This document shows, piece by piece, positions 14,213 to 22,026 of a DNA stretch of 29,762 nucleotides (position 1 is the first letter of the stretch; the number at the start of each line of letters is the position of its first letter). This stretch comes from Acidimicrobiales bacterium (GTDB lineage Bacteria > Actinomycetota > Acidimicrobiia > Acidimicrobiales > RAAP-2). The stretch is from the NCBI GenBank assembly GCA_017883125.1, contig JADGOD010000046.1, positions 1 to 29,762 of the forward strand. Reading direction: 5' to 3'. The notes under the pieces are model-generated. The model was not told where the DNA came from and made no database searches. It saw only the letters and a list, made by a program, of their open reading frames with translations. The position numbers and the translations under genes are program-made.

Positions 14213-15276
14213 CTCTTCTCCTCATCGTTGGTGGGGTTGCTGTCTGGTTGTCCTGAGAGCTGTGGGTCGGACGACTCCGAGGCGACATCCGCCGCTGGAG
14301 ACCGGTGACGGGCGAGAACGAGCCCGGCGGCCGATGTCGAGATGACGATGACGCCGGGGATGGCGAAGAACCACGGGAACATCGGGAACGGCGGCATGGC
14401 CTTGACCGCCGCGTAGTTCCCGAGGTTGTCGGACATCGCCCCGATCATCGGCGCCATCGTCGAAGAGATCGCCGGCCACCGCGCGGAGAACCCGGTGATC
14501 GAGGGAAGCGCCGAGGCGAGCTGCTCGGCGGTCGACCCCGTGGTGTGCTCGATCCCAGGGACGACCTGGTTGCGCAACGTGCCCTCCCCGTCGGCGAGGA
14601 CCAGGAAGTAGCCCTGGACCGTGCCAACCTTCGCAGGGGTCATCAGCGAGGCGAAGTCATCGATCATCTGCCCGCCCTTGGGCGCCCGGGTGAACATCTG
14701 GAAGATGGCCGGCGCGGCGAGGATCCCCACCCCGAGGACCACCAGAGCGATCAGCGGAGCGCGAGGGCTTCCCCCCCGTGAGCGGCGCAGGAGCCCCCAC
14801 GAGGAGATCCCGACGAGGAAGACCCCGGGCGCCACGAAGAACCAGGGGAACAGCGGGAACGGCGGGAGGGCGACGACGGCCTGGTAGTCCCCGATGTCGC
14901 TCTGCATCGTCGAGAGCATCCCGCTCATGTCCTTGTTGATCGTCGGCCACTGCTCGAGGAGCGCTTGGTAGGCGGCAGGAGGGGCGCTGAGGCCGGTGCG
15001 GGCTTCGAACTGCGGGCTGACCTGGGTCTTCGCCTCGGTCACGGCGACACCGATCGTGCCCAGGTCCTTCTGGAAGTCCGAGATCGTCTTCTCGGTCATG
15101 TAGGGCTTGAACGCCGTGATCATCGTCCCGCCCTTCGGCGCCCGGGTGAACATCTGGAACGCCAGAGGGGCCGCGATGAGGCCCAGGCCGACGACCAGCC
15201 CGACGATCAGGGGCCAGCGCCGATTCCAACCTGTTGCCTCTGATCGATTCCCCATAATTTCGATCATATTAGTCAC
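14209..15276 (-). CDS. Four-helix membrane protein built of two homologous halves, unknown function
   Basis: A 355-aa protein with two similar units. Unit 1 spans about residues 22-162 and unit 2 about 174-322. Each has a hydrophobic helix (LIAAPLAFQ / ILAAPAIFQ) ending in the shared MFTRAPKGG, then ~90 residues of mostly helical outside domain, then WPxIxxxMxxMxxxM, Y(Q/A)AV, PPFP(L/M)FPWFF and a second helix. The C-terminus is polar and disordered-looking (from about 326). At the DNA level 14681-14703 and 15137-15159 are identical. The start is uncertain: GTG 15276 has GGGGA 5 nt upstream, ATG 15267 has AGGTGA nearby, and ATG 15255 is also possible. It overlaps the lipoprotein start by ATGA. 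I do not recognise a function. The envelope location and coupling suggest a joint complex. Confidence 0.8.
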   Translation of the reverse strand: MTNMIEIMGNRSEATGWNRRWPLIVGLVVGLGLIAAPLAFQMFTRAPKGGTMITAFKPYMTEKTISDFQKDLGTIGVAVTEAKTQVSPQFEARTGLSAPPAAYQALLEQWPTINKDMSGMLSTMQSDIGDYQAVVALPPFPLFPWFFVAPGVFLVGISSWGLLRRSRGGSPRAPLIALVVLGVGILAAPAIFQMFTRAPKGGQMIDDFASLMTPAKVGTVQGYFLVLADGEGTLRNQVVPGIEHTTGSTAEQLASALPSITGFSARWPAISSTMAPMIGAMSDNLGNYAAVKAMPPFPMFPWFFAIPGVIVISTSAAGLVLARHRSPAADVASESSDPQLSGQPDSNPTNDEEKR

Positions 15277-15311
15277 CTATATCCCCACGGGCCAATCGAG
15301 GTGCCCAGAGA

Positions 15312-15317
15312 TAACGT
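15312..15317 (+). promoter_or_regulatory. Putative -10 box for the SDR gene
   Basis: TAACGT lies 30 bases before ATG 15348, in the divergent gap to the duplicated membrane protein. The gap is unusually A+T-rich for this window around 15252-15284. No good -35 is visible. Confidence 0.3.
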
Positions 15318-15347
15318 CTCGGGAGCGCAGAGGGGGCATCGCAGGCC

Positions 15348-16115
15348 ATGACACAACGACCAACGAGGCCACCGGCCGGATGCGGCGCCGGCAAGATCGC
15401 GCTGGTCACGGGCGGGAACACCGGGATCGGGCTGGCGATCTGCCGAGCGCTGAGCAAGCTGGGCTTCGACGTGCTTCTCGGGGCGAGGAGCGCCGAGCGC
15501 GGAGCCCACGCGGTGGCCGAGCTCGCTGCCGGTGGTCACCAGGTCACCTGTCAGGTCCTCGACATCGCCGATGACCGCTCCGTCGCCCGGGCAGCCGATG
15601 AGATCGCGGCCAGTCGGGGGCGTCTCGACGTGCTGGTCAACAACGCGGGGGTCAAGACCGAGTTCTTCCCCGAGTCCGCAAAGCCCAGCGAGACGCCGCT
15701 CGAGGTCGTTCGGGAGACCTTGGCCACCAACGTGATCGGCACCATCGCCGTCATCCAGGCGATGCTCCCGCTGCTGCGTCGCTCTGTGGGGGGCCGGATC
15801 GTGAACCACTCGAGCGGACTCGGCTCGCTGGGCTGGATGCGCGACCCCGAGCAGGCCTACAAGCGCGTCACCCTGCTTGGCTACTGCACGTCGAAGACGG
15901 CGCTGAACGCCGTCACGGTGCAGTTCGCCAACGAGCTCGAGTCGACGCCGATCAAGGTCAACTCCGCAGACCCCGGGTCGGTCGCCACCCCGATGAACCC
16001 GCGGGCCACGAGAACTCCGGAAGAGTCGGTGCTCCCCGCGGTCTGGCTGGCCACGCTCGGCAGCGATGGTCCCACCGGAGGCTTCTTCGACGCTGACGGC
16101 CCCGTCCCCTGGTGA
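15348..16115 (+). CDS. Short-chain dehydrogenase/reductase (SDR)
   Basis: Rossmann-fold NAD(P)-dependent oxidoreductase, 255 aa, cytoplasmic. The cofactor motif is TGGNTGIG (21-28), followed by DIAD for adenine binding, LVNNAG and the catalytic YCTSK (YxxxK). Residues GARSAER after the second strand fit an NADP(H)-preferring classical SDR. The C-terminal part (DPGSVATPMNPR, then TPEESVLPAVWLATL and GGFFDADGPVPW) resembles carbonyl-reductase-type SDRs. ATG 15348 has a G-rich site (GAGGGGG) about 11 nt upstream, a little far. Substrate unknown. It is convergent with the hydrolase across a GC-rich hairpin. Confidence 0.88.
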   Translation: MTQRPTRPPAGCGAGKIALVTGGNTGIGLAICRALSKLGFDVLLGARSAERGAHAVAELAAGGHQVTCQVLDIADDRSVARAADEIAASRGRLDVLVNNAGVKTEFFPESAKPSETPLEVVRETLATNVIGTIAVIQAMLPLLRRSVGGRIVNHSSGLGSLGWMRDPEQAYKRVTLLGYCTSKTALNAVTVQFANELESTPIKVNSADPGSVATPMNPRATRTPEESVLPAVWLATLGSDGPTGGFFDADGPVPW

Positions 16116-16121
16116 CCGGGC

Positions 16122-16141
16122 GCCCCGCCCCGGCGCGGGGC
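16122..16141. terminator. GC-rich hairpin between convergent SDR and hydrolase genes
   Basis: GCCCCGC (16122-16128) pairs with GCGGGGC (16135-16141) around CCCGGC. It starts six bases after the SDR stop and touches the hydrolase stop, a good position for a shared terminator, though there is no T run. Confidence 0.5.
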
Positions 16142-17409
16142 TAGCTGGCGGGAACTGGAACCGTCACCGCAGTCGTGTTCTGCGAGATGACCCCCGGGAA
16201 CGCCGAGACCAGCCCGTCGAGTCCCGCCTGGGTCGGGTCGAAGCCCAGCGCCCAGCGCAGCTCCGCGGTCACCGACTGGTTGATCGCCGGCCAGGCGTCG
16301 CCCACGGGCAGATCACCCGCCGTGCACCCGTCGGTGCCGAGCGTGTCGAGCCCGGCGGGGATGGGTAGACCGGCCGCCTCGGCCAGTGCGACGAGGCCAC
16401 CCCTGCTCACCGCGAGCCGGCAGATGTCGGAGAAGACGAGGTGGCCGGAGCCCTGGAGCCCTATGAGCCGCTTCGGTGGCTTCAGGGCGTTGTACGCGCT
16501 TGTCATTCCCCCCGGGGTGACGACCTTGTCCTCGGTCCCGTACATGAGGAGCCCGGGCTTCGACGGCACCGTGGAGCCGGCTCCGGTGGCCGTCTGGCCG
16601 AAGGCGCCGTACGAGGCACCGGCGAGGCCCACGAAGACCTTGACCGAGGGGTCTACGACGGCGAGCTTCTCGACGGCCGATCCTCCGGCGGAGTGACCGA
16701 CGGCGCCGACCCTGTTCATGTCGAGGTGGCGGTAGAAGGTCGAGCTCGAGATCTGGTTCTCGGTGGCCATCAGCGAGATCGTGTTGGAGAGATCGGTCAC
16801 GTCGTAGCTCTGGCCCTCGTTCAGCCCCTGGCCAGAGAGGTAGCGGTTCAGCACCGAGGTGAGGTCGCGGTCGATGTGCTCAGGGGCGGCCACCACGAAG
16901 CCCCACGAGGCCAGGTGCGCCGTGAGGAACGTCGACTGGGTCGAGAACCCGGCGAACCCGTGGCTGAAGACGACCATGGGGAACCGGCCGTCCGCCATGG
17001 CGACTCCGGTGATCCCCCCGGAGGGGTACGGCACGCCGGCGACGCTCTTGAAGAGCTTCTTGATCGACTCGGGGAGGAGGTTCTTGACGTCGTAGGTCGC
17101 GGGCGTTCCGTGGTACGAGCTCGGGCTGGCCGGGTACCAGACGTGGACCGCCGCTCCGTTGGACGCCAGGTGCAGCGTCGTCTCGCCGACGCCGAAGGGG
17201 CCCTTGGCGGCGAAGCTCGACGAGCCGACATCGCTCACGATGGGGACCGCGTCCCCCGTGCCGCCCGCAGTGGCGATCCCGCCGTGGCGGAGGGCGAACA
17301 GCGCGGCACAGCCCGCCAGGAGCGACATCACGGCGAGGATGGCGAACGGCACCAGGATCGGCGACCGCGACTTGTCGATGTTGGTGGGCACGCGCTGGAT
17401 CGGAGTCAT
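16141..17409 (-). CDS. Membrane-anchored or lipid-anchored alpha/beta hydrolase
   Basis: Serine hydrolase of the chlorophyllase/PAF-acetylhydrolase/polyester-hydrolase type, 422 aa. An N-terminal hydrophobic segment (18-40) follows a basic start; it includes LLAGC (Cys34), which could be a lipobox rather than a simple transmembrane anchor. The catalytic domain shows VVFSHGFAGFSTQ (oxyanion region, ~147), a GHSAGG nucleophile elbow (Ser240), then GTEDKVVTPGG for the acid and GSGHLVFSD for the catalytic His. ATG 17409 has GAGGGAAGG just upstream. The first ~31 residues are nearly duplicated in the small ORF immediately upstream (15-bp gap). The active site is expected outside the membrane. Ester or lipid substrates are plausible but unproven. 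Confidence 0.85.
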   Translation of the reverse strand: MTPIQRVPTNIDKSRSPILVPFAILAVMSLLAGCAALFALRHGGIATAGGTGDAVPIVSDVGSSSFAAKGPFGVGETTLHLASNGAAVHVWYPASPSSYHGTPATYDVKNLLPESIKKLFKSVAGVPYPSGGITGVAMADGRFPMVVFSHGFAGFSTQSTFLTAHLASWGFVVAAPEHIDRDLTSVLNRYLSGQGLNEGQSYDVTDLSNTISLMATENQISSSTFYRHLDMNRVGAVGHSAGGSAVEKLAVVDPSVKVFVGLAGASYGAFGQTATGAGSTVPSKPGLLMYGTEDKVVTPGGMTSAYNALKPPKRLIGLQGSGHLVFSDICRLAVSRGGLVALAEAAGLPIPAGLDTLGTDGCTAGDLPVGDAWPAINQSVTAELRWALGFDPTQAGLDGLVSAFPGVISQNTTAVTVPVPAS

Positions 17410-17424
17410 TGCCTTCCCTCTGGC

Positions 17425-17550
17425 TCAGCCGTGGGACGAGATGGCCACGAGCATGGCGACGAGCGCCAGCAGTGACATCACGCCGAGGATGGTGAAGGGC
17501 ACCGCGACCGGAGACCGCGACTTGTCGATGTTGGTGGGTACGTGTGCCAT
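17425..17550 (-). CDS. 41-aa membrane protein duplicating the hydrolase N-terminal anchor
   Basis: A short ORF with a strong ribosome site (AAGAGGAGTG directly before ATG 17550). It encodes MAHVPTNIDKSRSPVAVPF, then TILGVMSLLALVAMLVAISSHG. Residues 4-28 align without gaps to residues 7-31 of the following hydrolase (VPTNIDKSRSP, then VPF-IL-VMSLLA), and the DNA over ~80 bp is clearly similar, so one arose from the other by a tandem duplication. It lacks the cysteine at the hydrolase LAGC site, so it is a plain single-pass membrane peptide. The conserved coding sequence and ribosome site suggest it is translated. It may be a small partner of the hydrolase or a duplication remnant. Confidence 0.7.
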   Translation of the reverse strand: MAHVPTNIDKSRSPVAVPFTILGVMSLLALVAMLVAISSHG

Positions 17551-17604
17551 CACTCCTCTTTCGATTGACCGAACGAGGAGAGCGTAGCGACCCGTGAGGC
17601 CCTG

Positions 17605-19461
17605 TTACGAACTCATGCCCATCGCGGCGAGCTCCTCTTGGACCTTGCGCTCGGCCTCGTCCCGGTCAGCCTTGGCCTTCTTCGGGCTCCAGCGTCCCTT
17701 GGTCAGGAAGATGAAGGGGATGAAGATGACCATTCCCGCCACGTCGATCCAGAACCAGTTCTGCCACTGCTTCGGCGATTCCTTGAGCGCCGACTGGAGC
17801 TGCGTGAGCTCAGCCTGGTGCGCTGACAGGTAGCTCAGCTGGCACGCGTACGGGTTCACCAGCTTCTCGAACTGCGGCTTGAGCGTGATGAGCGTTCCCA
17901 GGTCCGAGCCGAAGATGACCGGCATCTTGGCCAGATCGGCGACGACCGGGGGCGTGGCGGTCGCACCGGCGACCACGCGGTAGTTCTGCGTCACCTTGGT
18001 CAGAAGCGCCGCGTGGGCCTGCGCGAAGGCGACGGAGTCCGCGTGCTGAACGGAGAAGGTGCTCGCCGACGCCCCAACCGGGACCGCCGGCCCGGGGATC
18101 GCCGGCTCCGAGGCTGTCGCCGGAGCGAGGTTGCACGCCGGGATCTGACCGGTGGCCACCGTCGTGTTGTTGACGATCGGGCTCACCGAGGGGATCACGA
18201 CGGGCAGGAAGATGAAGGAGACCGCCACCACGATACGCAGGATCCATCCCCACAGAGCGAGTCCGGTACCGACGAGGGCGGGGTTCTTCGCCTCGACGGT
18301 CTCGGTGTACGCCGCCATCCAGGGGGCATAGGAGATCGAGAGAGCGATGGCGATCAAGACCCCGAGCATCGCAAGGGTGTTGCGGCTGGTGTGCGGGTGC
18401 GTCGCCTGGAGGAGGAAGAAGATCAAGACGACGATGCCCATGAGGGCCCCAAAGAGCATGAAGGGCTTGCGGACGAGGACCCTGTCCGAGAGCCATCCCA
18501 CCACGATCAGGGCGAGGATGTCGGCACCCCAGAACCAGGTGTTCAGCCAGTTGGCATCCGCTGTGGTGAAGGGAAGGCCGTTGGGCTTCACAAACGTCAC
18601 GACGTAGTAGATCGTGAAGAACGAGGCGGCGATGTAGTAGATCAGCAGGAAGACCGAGATCCCGAAGGCTGAGCCGATGAGGTCGAACGAGAGCATCTGG
18701 CGCCAGGGGTGTGCCACCCCCGCGGCGATCTCCTCGTCGCTGATTCCCTTGGCCCGAGCCTGGACGAGCACCTTGTCTCGCTCGGAGATCATCAGCTGGT
18801 CACGCACCGCCGGAGAGAGGTCCTTGAGGAGGAAGAGGGCCAGGACGAAGACACCGAGGGAGAAGAGCCCCGAGATCATGAACTGGTCCTGCCAGGCGTG
18901 GAGGTGGTCGAGGGTGTTGCGGGCCACGATCGAGACGACGAAGCTCCCGGCCACCGGTCCGACCGTCCAGAAGCCCATGGCCGAAGCCCGGCCCATCTGG
19001 GGGCTGAAGTCACGGACCAGAGCGGGGGTCGCTACGAGGACGGCACCTTCGACGATGCCGATGAGGCTGATCACGACGGCGAACTGGAGCTCGGTGTGGG
19101 TGTGGGGCACCGCGAACGCGATGAGGGCCCCGACGATCAAGATCCCGTAGATGACCACGTTGGATCGGCCCAGCTTGTCGGTCTTCGATGCCGGCAGCGA
19201 TGCAAACGCACCGAGGGCGTTGGAGACCACCACGATCCCCACGTAGTAGGTGAAGCTCATATGGAAGCCCTCAAGGATCTGAGGCGTCACACCGGTCTGC
19301 GTGTAGTACGTGTAGTACAGCGTGATGGTGGCGAGGACCGCCAGGGCCAGGTAGCCCATCCTCCGAGCCCCCGTGGGGTACTCCGAGATCTCGTGGTGGA
19401 ACAGGAATCTCCCCACCGGGTTCTTGATCCCCCGCTCCTTCTGTGCCACTGCCTCTGCCAT
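17605..19461 (-). CDS. Major facilitator superfamily transporter with large outside loop
   Basis: A 618-aa inner-membrane carrier. Eleven or twelve hydrophobic helices are visible, starting with GYLALAVLATITLYYTYYTQTGVTPQIL, and there is an MFS-type loop 2-3 (LPASKTDKLGRSNVV) and a repeat-like WLSDRVLVRKP loop between helices 8 and 9. Unusual for MFS, about 140 residues (427-566, SPIVNNTT to ESPKQW) separate the penultimate from the last helix; they are soluble-looking with two cysteines (PACNLA, YACQLS) that could pair outside. A charged C-terminal tail follows (KKAKADRDEAERKVQEEL). ATG 19461 has GGGGGGA close upstream; the open frame to 19680 is not protein-like. Similar proteins occur in actinobacteria, but the substrate is unknown to me. 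Confidence 0.83.
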   Translation of the reverse strand: MAEAVAQKERGIKNPVGRFLFHHEISEYPTGARRMGYLALAVLATITLYYTYYTQTGVTPQILEGFHMSFTYYVGIVVVSNALGAFASLPASKTDKLGRSNVVIYGILIVGALIAFAVPHTHTELQFAVVISLIGIVEGAVLVATPALVRDFSPQMGRASAMGFWTVGPVAGSFVVSIVARNTLDHLHAWQDQFMISGLFSLGVFVLALFLLKDLSPAVRDQLMISERDKVLVQARAKGISDEEIAAGVAHPWRQMLSFDLIGSAFGISVFLLIYYIAASFFTIYYVVTFVKPNGLPFTTADANWLNTWFWGADILALIVVGWLSDRVLVRKPFMLFGALMGIVVLIFFLLQATHPHTSRNTLAMLGVLIAIALSISYAPWMAAYTETVEAKNPALVGTGLALWGWILRIVVAVSFIFLPVVIPSVSPIVNNTTVATGQIPACNLAPATASEPAIPGPAVPVGASASTFSVQHADSVAFAQAHAALLTKVTQNYRVVAGATATPPVVADLAKMPVIFGSDLGTLITLKPQFEKLVNPYACQLSYLSAHQAELTQLQSALKESPKQWQNWFWIDVAGMVIFIPFIFLTKGRWSPKKAKADRDEAERKVQEELAAMGMSS

Positions 19462-19484
19462 TGGTCCCCCCAAAATCGGCTGCG

Positions 19485-19508
19485 ATGTAACCGCCGCGAA
19501 CATTACAT
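19485..19508. promoter_or_regulatory. Inverted repeat ATGTAA-N12-TTACAT upstream of the MFS gene
   Basis: ATGTAA (19485-19490) and TTACAT (19503-19508) form a 6-bp dyad separated by 12 bp in the MFS promoter region. The outer half overlaps a minus-strand TGTAAT (19502-19507), a -10-like hexamer, so the dyad could be an operator. It stands out because the surroundings are very G+C-rich. Confidence 0.35.
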
Positions 19509-19550
19509 AGAAACCGGAGCGCGCGCCGGGATCATCCCGAGCAGCTGCTG

Positions 19551-19868
19551 CTAGAGGGGGAGCCTCGGTGCCTGATCGAGCGAGAGGCCCTTCTTCTTGT
19601 CGCCGAGGGCGAAGACCTGATCGGGCCGAAAGCTCCACAGCTTCCTGTCGCCTCGGCGGCCGCCGACCACCTCGACCCACGATGACTTCGAGCCGGTGTG
19701 CTCGACGAACGCCACGAACGCATAGGTGGCCCGGCGGGCACGCGGGTCATCGATCTCCACCGGGTCTCCCGCCTTGAGACCGGCCCACGTCGTGGAGCGC
19801 ACGACCTTCGGCGGGGGGTTCTCGATCACAACCTCGTTCTTAGCCGACTCGACGGGAGAGACCTGCAA
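19551..19868 (-). CDS. Small basic protein of unknown function
   Basis: A 105-aa (or 92-aa) cytoplasmic protein with strand-like segments AGLKAGDPVEIDD, ATYAFVAFVEHTG and SSWVEVVGGRRGDRKLWSFRPDQVF. The shape, short beta strands around a polar core, suggests a small barrel, perhaps SH3-like. I do not know a function. The reading frame's first start is TTG 19868, which overlaps the divergent PAP2 ATG; GTG 19829 (VIENPPPKVV) is an alternative that leaves 38 bp between the two genes. Neither has a strong ribosome site, so the start is unresolved. It sits between the MFS gene and PAP2 with no clear operon partner. Confidence 0.6.
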   Translation of the reverse strand: MQVSPVESAKNEVVIENPPPKVVRSTTWAGLKAGDPVEIDDPRARRATYAFVAFVEHTGSKSSWVEVVGGRRGDRKLWSFRPDQVFALGDKKKGLSLDQAPRLPL

Positions 19869-20386
19869 TGCTGGATGCCGTGGTCGTCCGAGGTGCTGAA
19901 CCAGAGGGTCTCTCGAGCGACCGCCTGGTCGACATCGCGGCGGCCGGGATATCGGCGCTCGCCGACTACGGCTTGGCCGTGGCCCTCATCGAGGCCTGCG
20001 CCGTGCGGCGCTCACGAAGATCAGCACCACAGGCCGCCCTTCGCCTCGCCGTCGTGGGCATCAGCATCTTCCTCGTGAACACAGGGATGAAGCGGCTCGT
20101 CGACCGGCCCCGACCCGAAGGCCCCACCGGTCCCCAGGCCCTGGCCAGGACGCCGAGCTCCTCGAGCTTCCCGAGCGGTCACACGATGGCGGCGGCGGCG
20201 AGCGCCGTCGCCCTCCCCGCCACCGCCGCAGGCTCTGCCGCCGGTCTCGCCGGCGCCGGGCTGGTGGGTTGGAGCCGGTTGCGCCTCGGGGCTCACCACC
20301 GCTCTGACGTGATCGGTGGGTTTGGCATCGGCGTCGTGCTCGGGCTGGCGCTGAGAATCCTCCTCAAGGCCCTCGAGAGGGAATGA
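19868..20386 (+). CDS. PAP2-superfamily membrane phosphatase
   Basis: A 172-aa membrane protein of the phosphatidic-acid/undecaprenyl-diphosphate phosphatase superfamily, cleaving phosphate from a lipid or polyprenyl ester. All three signatures are present: KX6RP as KRLVDRPRP (Lys75-Arg82-Pro83), PSGH (102-105) and SRX5HX3D as SRLRLGAHHRSD (Ser136, Arg137, His143, Asp147). Helices flank them. GGAGA lies about 8 nt upstream of ATG 19868. The substrate cannot be told from sequence. It is followed 28 bp later by a DsbA-like gene on the same strand. Confidence 0.88.
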   Translation: MLDAVVVRGAEPEGLSSDRLVDIAAAGISALADYGLAVALIEACAVRRSRRSAPQAALRLAVVGISIFLVNTGMKRLVDRPRPEGPTGPQALARTPSSSSFPSGHTMAAAASAVALPATAAGSAAGLAGAGLVGWSRLRLGAHHRSDVIGGFGIGVVLGLALRILLKALERE

Positions 20387-20414
20387 GAAGACCTCACTGA
20401 GCGTTGTAATCATC

Positions 20415-21026
20415 ATGACCGCTCAGCCCTTCGCTCTCCTCTACGACTACCGGTGCCCGTTCGCTCGCACCGTCCACGAGCACGTTCTGGCCGCCCGCAG
20501 GGCGGGGATGGATCTCGACGTGACCTTCGAGCCCTTCACGTTGCACCAGGGCCACATCGCCACGGGCGACCCAGACGTCTGGGACGACCCGGCCTATGAC
20601 GGCGCGTTGCTCTCCCTCGAGGTCTCCGTGGCCGTCCGGGACAACTTCCCCTACCTCTTCGATGAGCTCCACGGAGCGCTCTTCGATGCCCGACACGCCG
20701 GCGGCGTCTCCCTCACGACGCGTCACCAGCTGACAGAGATCATGGAGCGGACCGGCCTAGACGCCGAGAAGGTCTTCGCCGTCGTCGACGGAGGCGAGCC
20801 CCGTCAGGTGATCGCCGAGCGGTGGCGCCACTTCCACGACGACCTCGACGTCTTCGGCGTCCCGACCTTCGTCATCGACGACGCCGATGCGGTCTTCGTT
20901 CGGCTCATGTCAGGTCCTGACCGGAAGAACCCAGCGGCGTCGATCCCCGTGATCGAGCGCCTCCTCGATCTGATCCTGAACGAGAGCGACCTCAACGAGT
21001 TCAAGCACACCCAGGTCAACCGCTAG
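20415..21026 (+). CDS. DsbA/FrnE-like thioredoxin-fold protein
   Basis: A 203-aa cytoplasmic protein of the DsbA / hydroxychromene-carboxylate-isomerase group. The N-terminal strand leads to YDYRCPFAR with a single active-site cysteine (Cys14) in CPxx, so it lacks the second cysteine of a disulfide oxidant and is closer to glutathione- or mycothiol-using enzymes. A helical insertion follows, and the cis-proline appears as FGVPTFVIDD (~153). No signal peptide is visible. ATG 20415 has no convincing ribosome site; TGTAAT at 20405-20410 is a possible -10, hinting at a leaderless start. Its stop overlaps the convergent LLM gene stop in CTAG (21023-21026). Function is unassigned. Confidence 0.8.
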   Translation: MTAQPFALLYDYRCPFARTVHEHVLAARRAGMDLDVTFEPFTLHQGHIATGDPDVWDDPAYDGALLSLEVSVAVRDNFPYLFDELHGALFDARHAGGVSLTTRHQLTEIMERTGLDAEKVFAVVDGGEPRQVIAERWRHFHDDLDVFGVPTFVIDDADAVFVRLMSGPDRKNPAASIPVIERLLDLILNESDLNEFKHTQVNR

Positions 21027-21943
21027 GAGCGCGGGGAACCCGCCAGCCCGCCGAGCAACTCGAAGGTCGCCGTGCGCTCCTCGGGCGTGCCGCCGATGGC
21101 GGCGACCAGCTCGGTGCCCCCGGCCTCCTCGAGGCGGCCGATGCCGTCGAGGATCTGCTCTTCGCTCCCGATGAGGCCTATGTCCGAGGCCGACGACGCG
21201 CCTTCGTGCTCCAGCATGGCCCGATACGACGGCAAGGTGGGGTAGATCGCCGACTCGGCATCGATCGACGCCGCGGCCCGGGCCGGGTCGTTCGTCAGGC
21301 AGATCGGGAGCGACACCACGATCCTCGGACTCCCCCGGCCGGCCCGATCGGCTGCTTCGCCAAGACGCGGGGCGATGTGCGAGTGGATCGTCGAGATCCC
21401 CGTCATCCAGGTAACCGTCCCGTCGGCGACCGAGCCGGCCAGCGCGAGCATCGCCGGAGCCAGCGCCGCGACGAGCAGGGACGGCGCCTCCACTGAGGGG
21501 ATGGCCAACGGGCCCATGGTGATCGCCTTGAGCACCTCGCCGTCGAGAGACGACGCGCGGCCGTTGAGGAGCGGGACCAGGGCTTCGAGATACTCACGCA
21601 TGTAGCGAGCGGGCCGATCGAAGGAGTAGCCCCAGAGGCCCTCGACGACGATCTGGTGGCTCAGCCCGATCCCGAGGCTCAGCCGCCCTCCGGTGGCGGA
21701 CTGGACGGTGAGGGCCTGCTGAGCGAGCACCTGGGGGTGACGGGGGTACACCGGCACCACCGCGGTGCCGAGCTCGATCCCCTCGACCTGGGCACCGATC
21801 ACCGCCAAGAGGGTCAAGGCGTCGTTCCCGAAGATCTGGGTGGCCCACGCGCTGTCGAAGCCGGCATCCTTAATGCGGGACACCTGGGCGACGCCGTCGG
21901 CGACCGTCGATTCGGAGTTGATGAGCGTGCCGATCTTGACCAT
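21023..21943 (-). CDS. LLM-class F420-dependent oxidoreductase
   Basis: Luciferase-like TIM-barrel oxidoreductase, 306 aa. Family marks include MVKIGTLINSE, DAGFDSAWATQIFGNDALTLLAV, GTAVVPVYPRHPQVLAQQALTVQSATGGRLSLGIGLSH and YMREYLEAL, a pattern of actinobacterial F420-dependent members. ATG 21943 has GAGGGG 6 nt upstream. It is unrelated by neighbourhood to the shorter LLM protein at 3941 and much fuller in length. The substrate is unknown. Its stop shares the CTAG with the DsbA-like gene, and its start is divergent from purK, 83 bp away. Confidence 0.87.
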   Translation of the reverse strand: MVKIGTLINSESTVADGVAQVSRIKDAGFDSAWATQIFGNDALTLLAVIGAQVEGIELGTAVVPVYPRHPQVLAQQALTVQSATGGRLSLGIGLSHQIVVEGLWGYSFDRPARYMREYLEALVPLLNGRASSLDGEVLKAITMGPLAIPSVEAPSLLVAALAPAMLALAGSVADGTVTWMTGISTIHSHIAPRLGEAADRAGRGSPRIVVSLPICLTNDPARAAASIDAESAIYPTLPSYRAMLEHEGASSASDIGLIGSEEQILDGIGRLEEAGGTELVAAIGGTPEERTATFELLGGLAGSPRS

Positions 21944-21969
21944 CAGATTCCCCTCGCGTGCTCCCCCGG

Positions 21970-21975
21970 TATCGT
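21970..21975 (+). promoter_or_regulatory. Putative -10 box for the purK operon
   Basis: TATCGT fits TANNNT and lies 51 bases before GTG 22027 in the 83-bp divergent gap. No -35 is clear. Confidence 0.3.
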
Positions 21976-22026
21976 CGGGGGTGTGGACGGACCTTCTGAG
22001 GCTATCGGTCGAAGGGTCGTCGGCCC

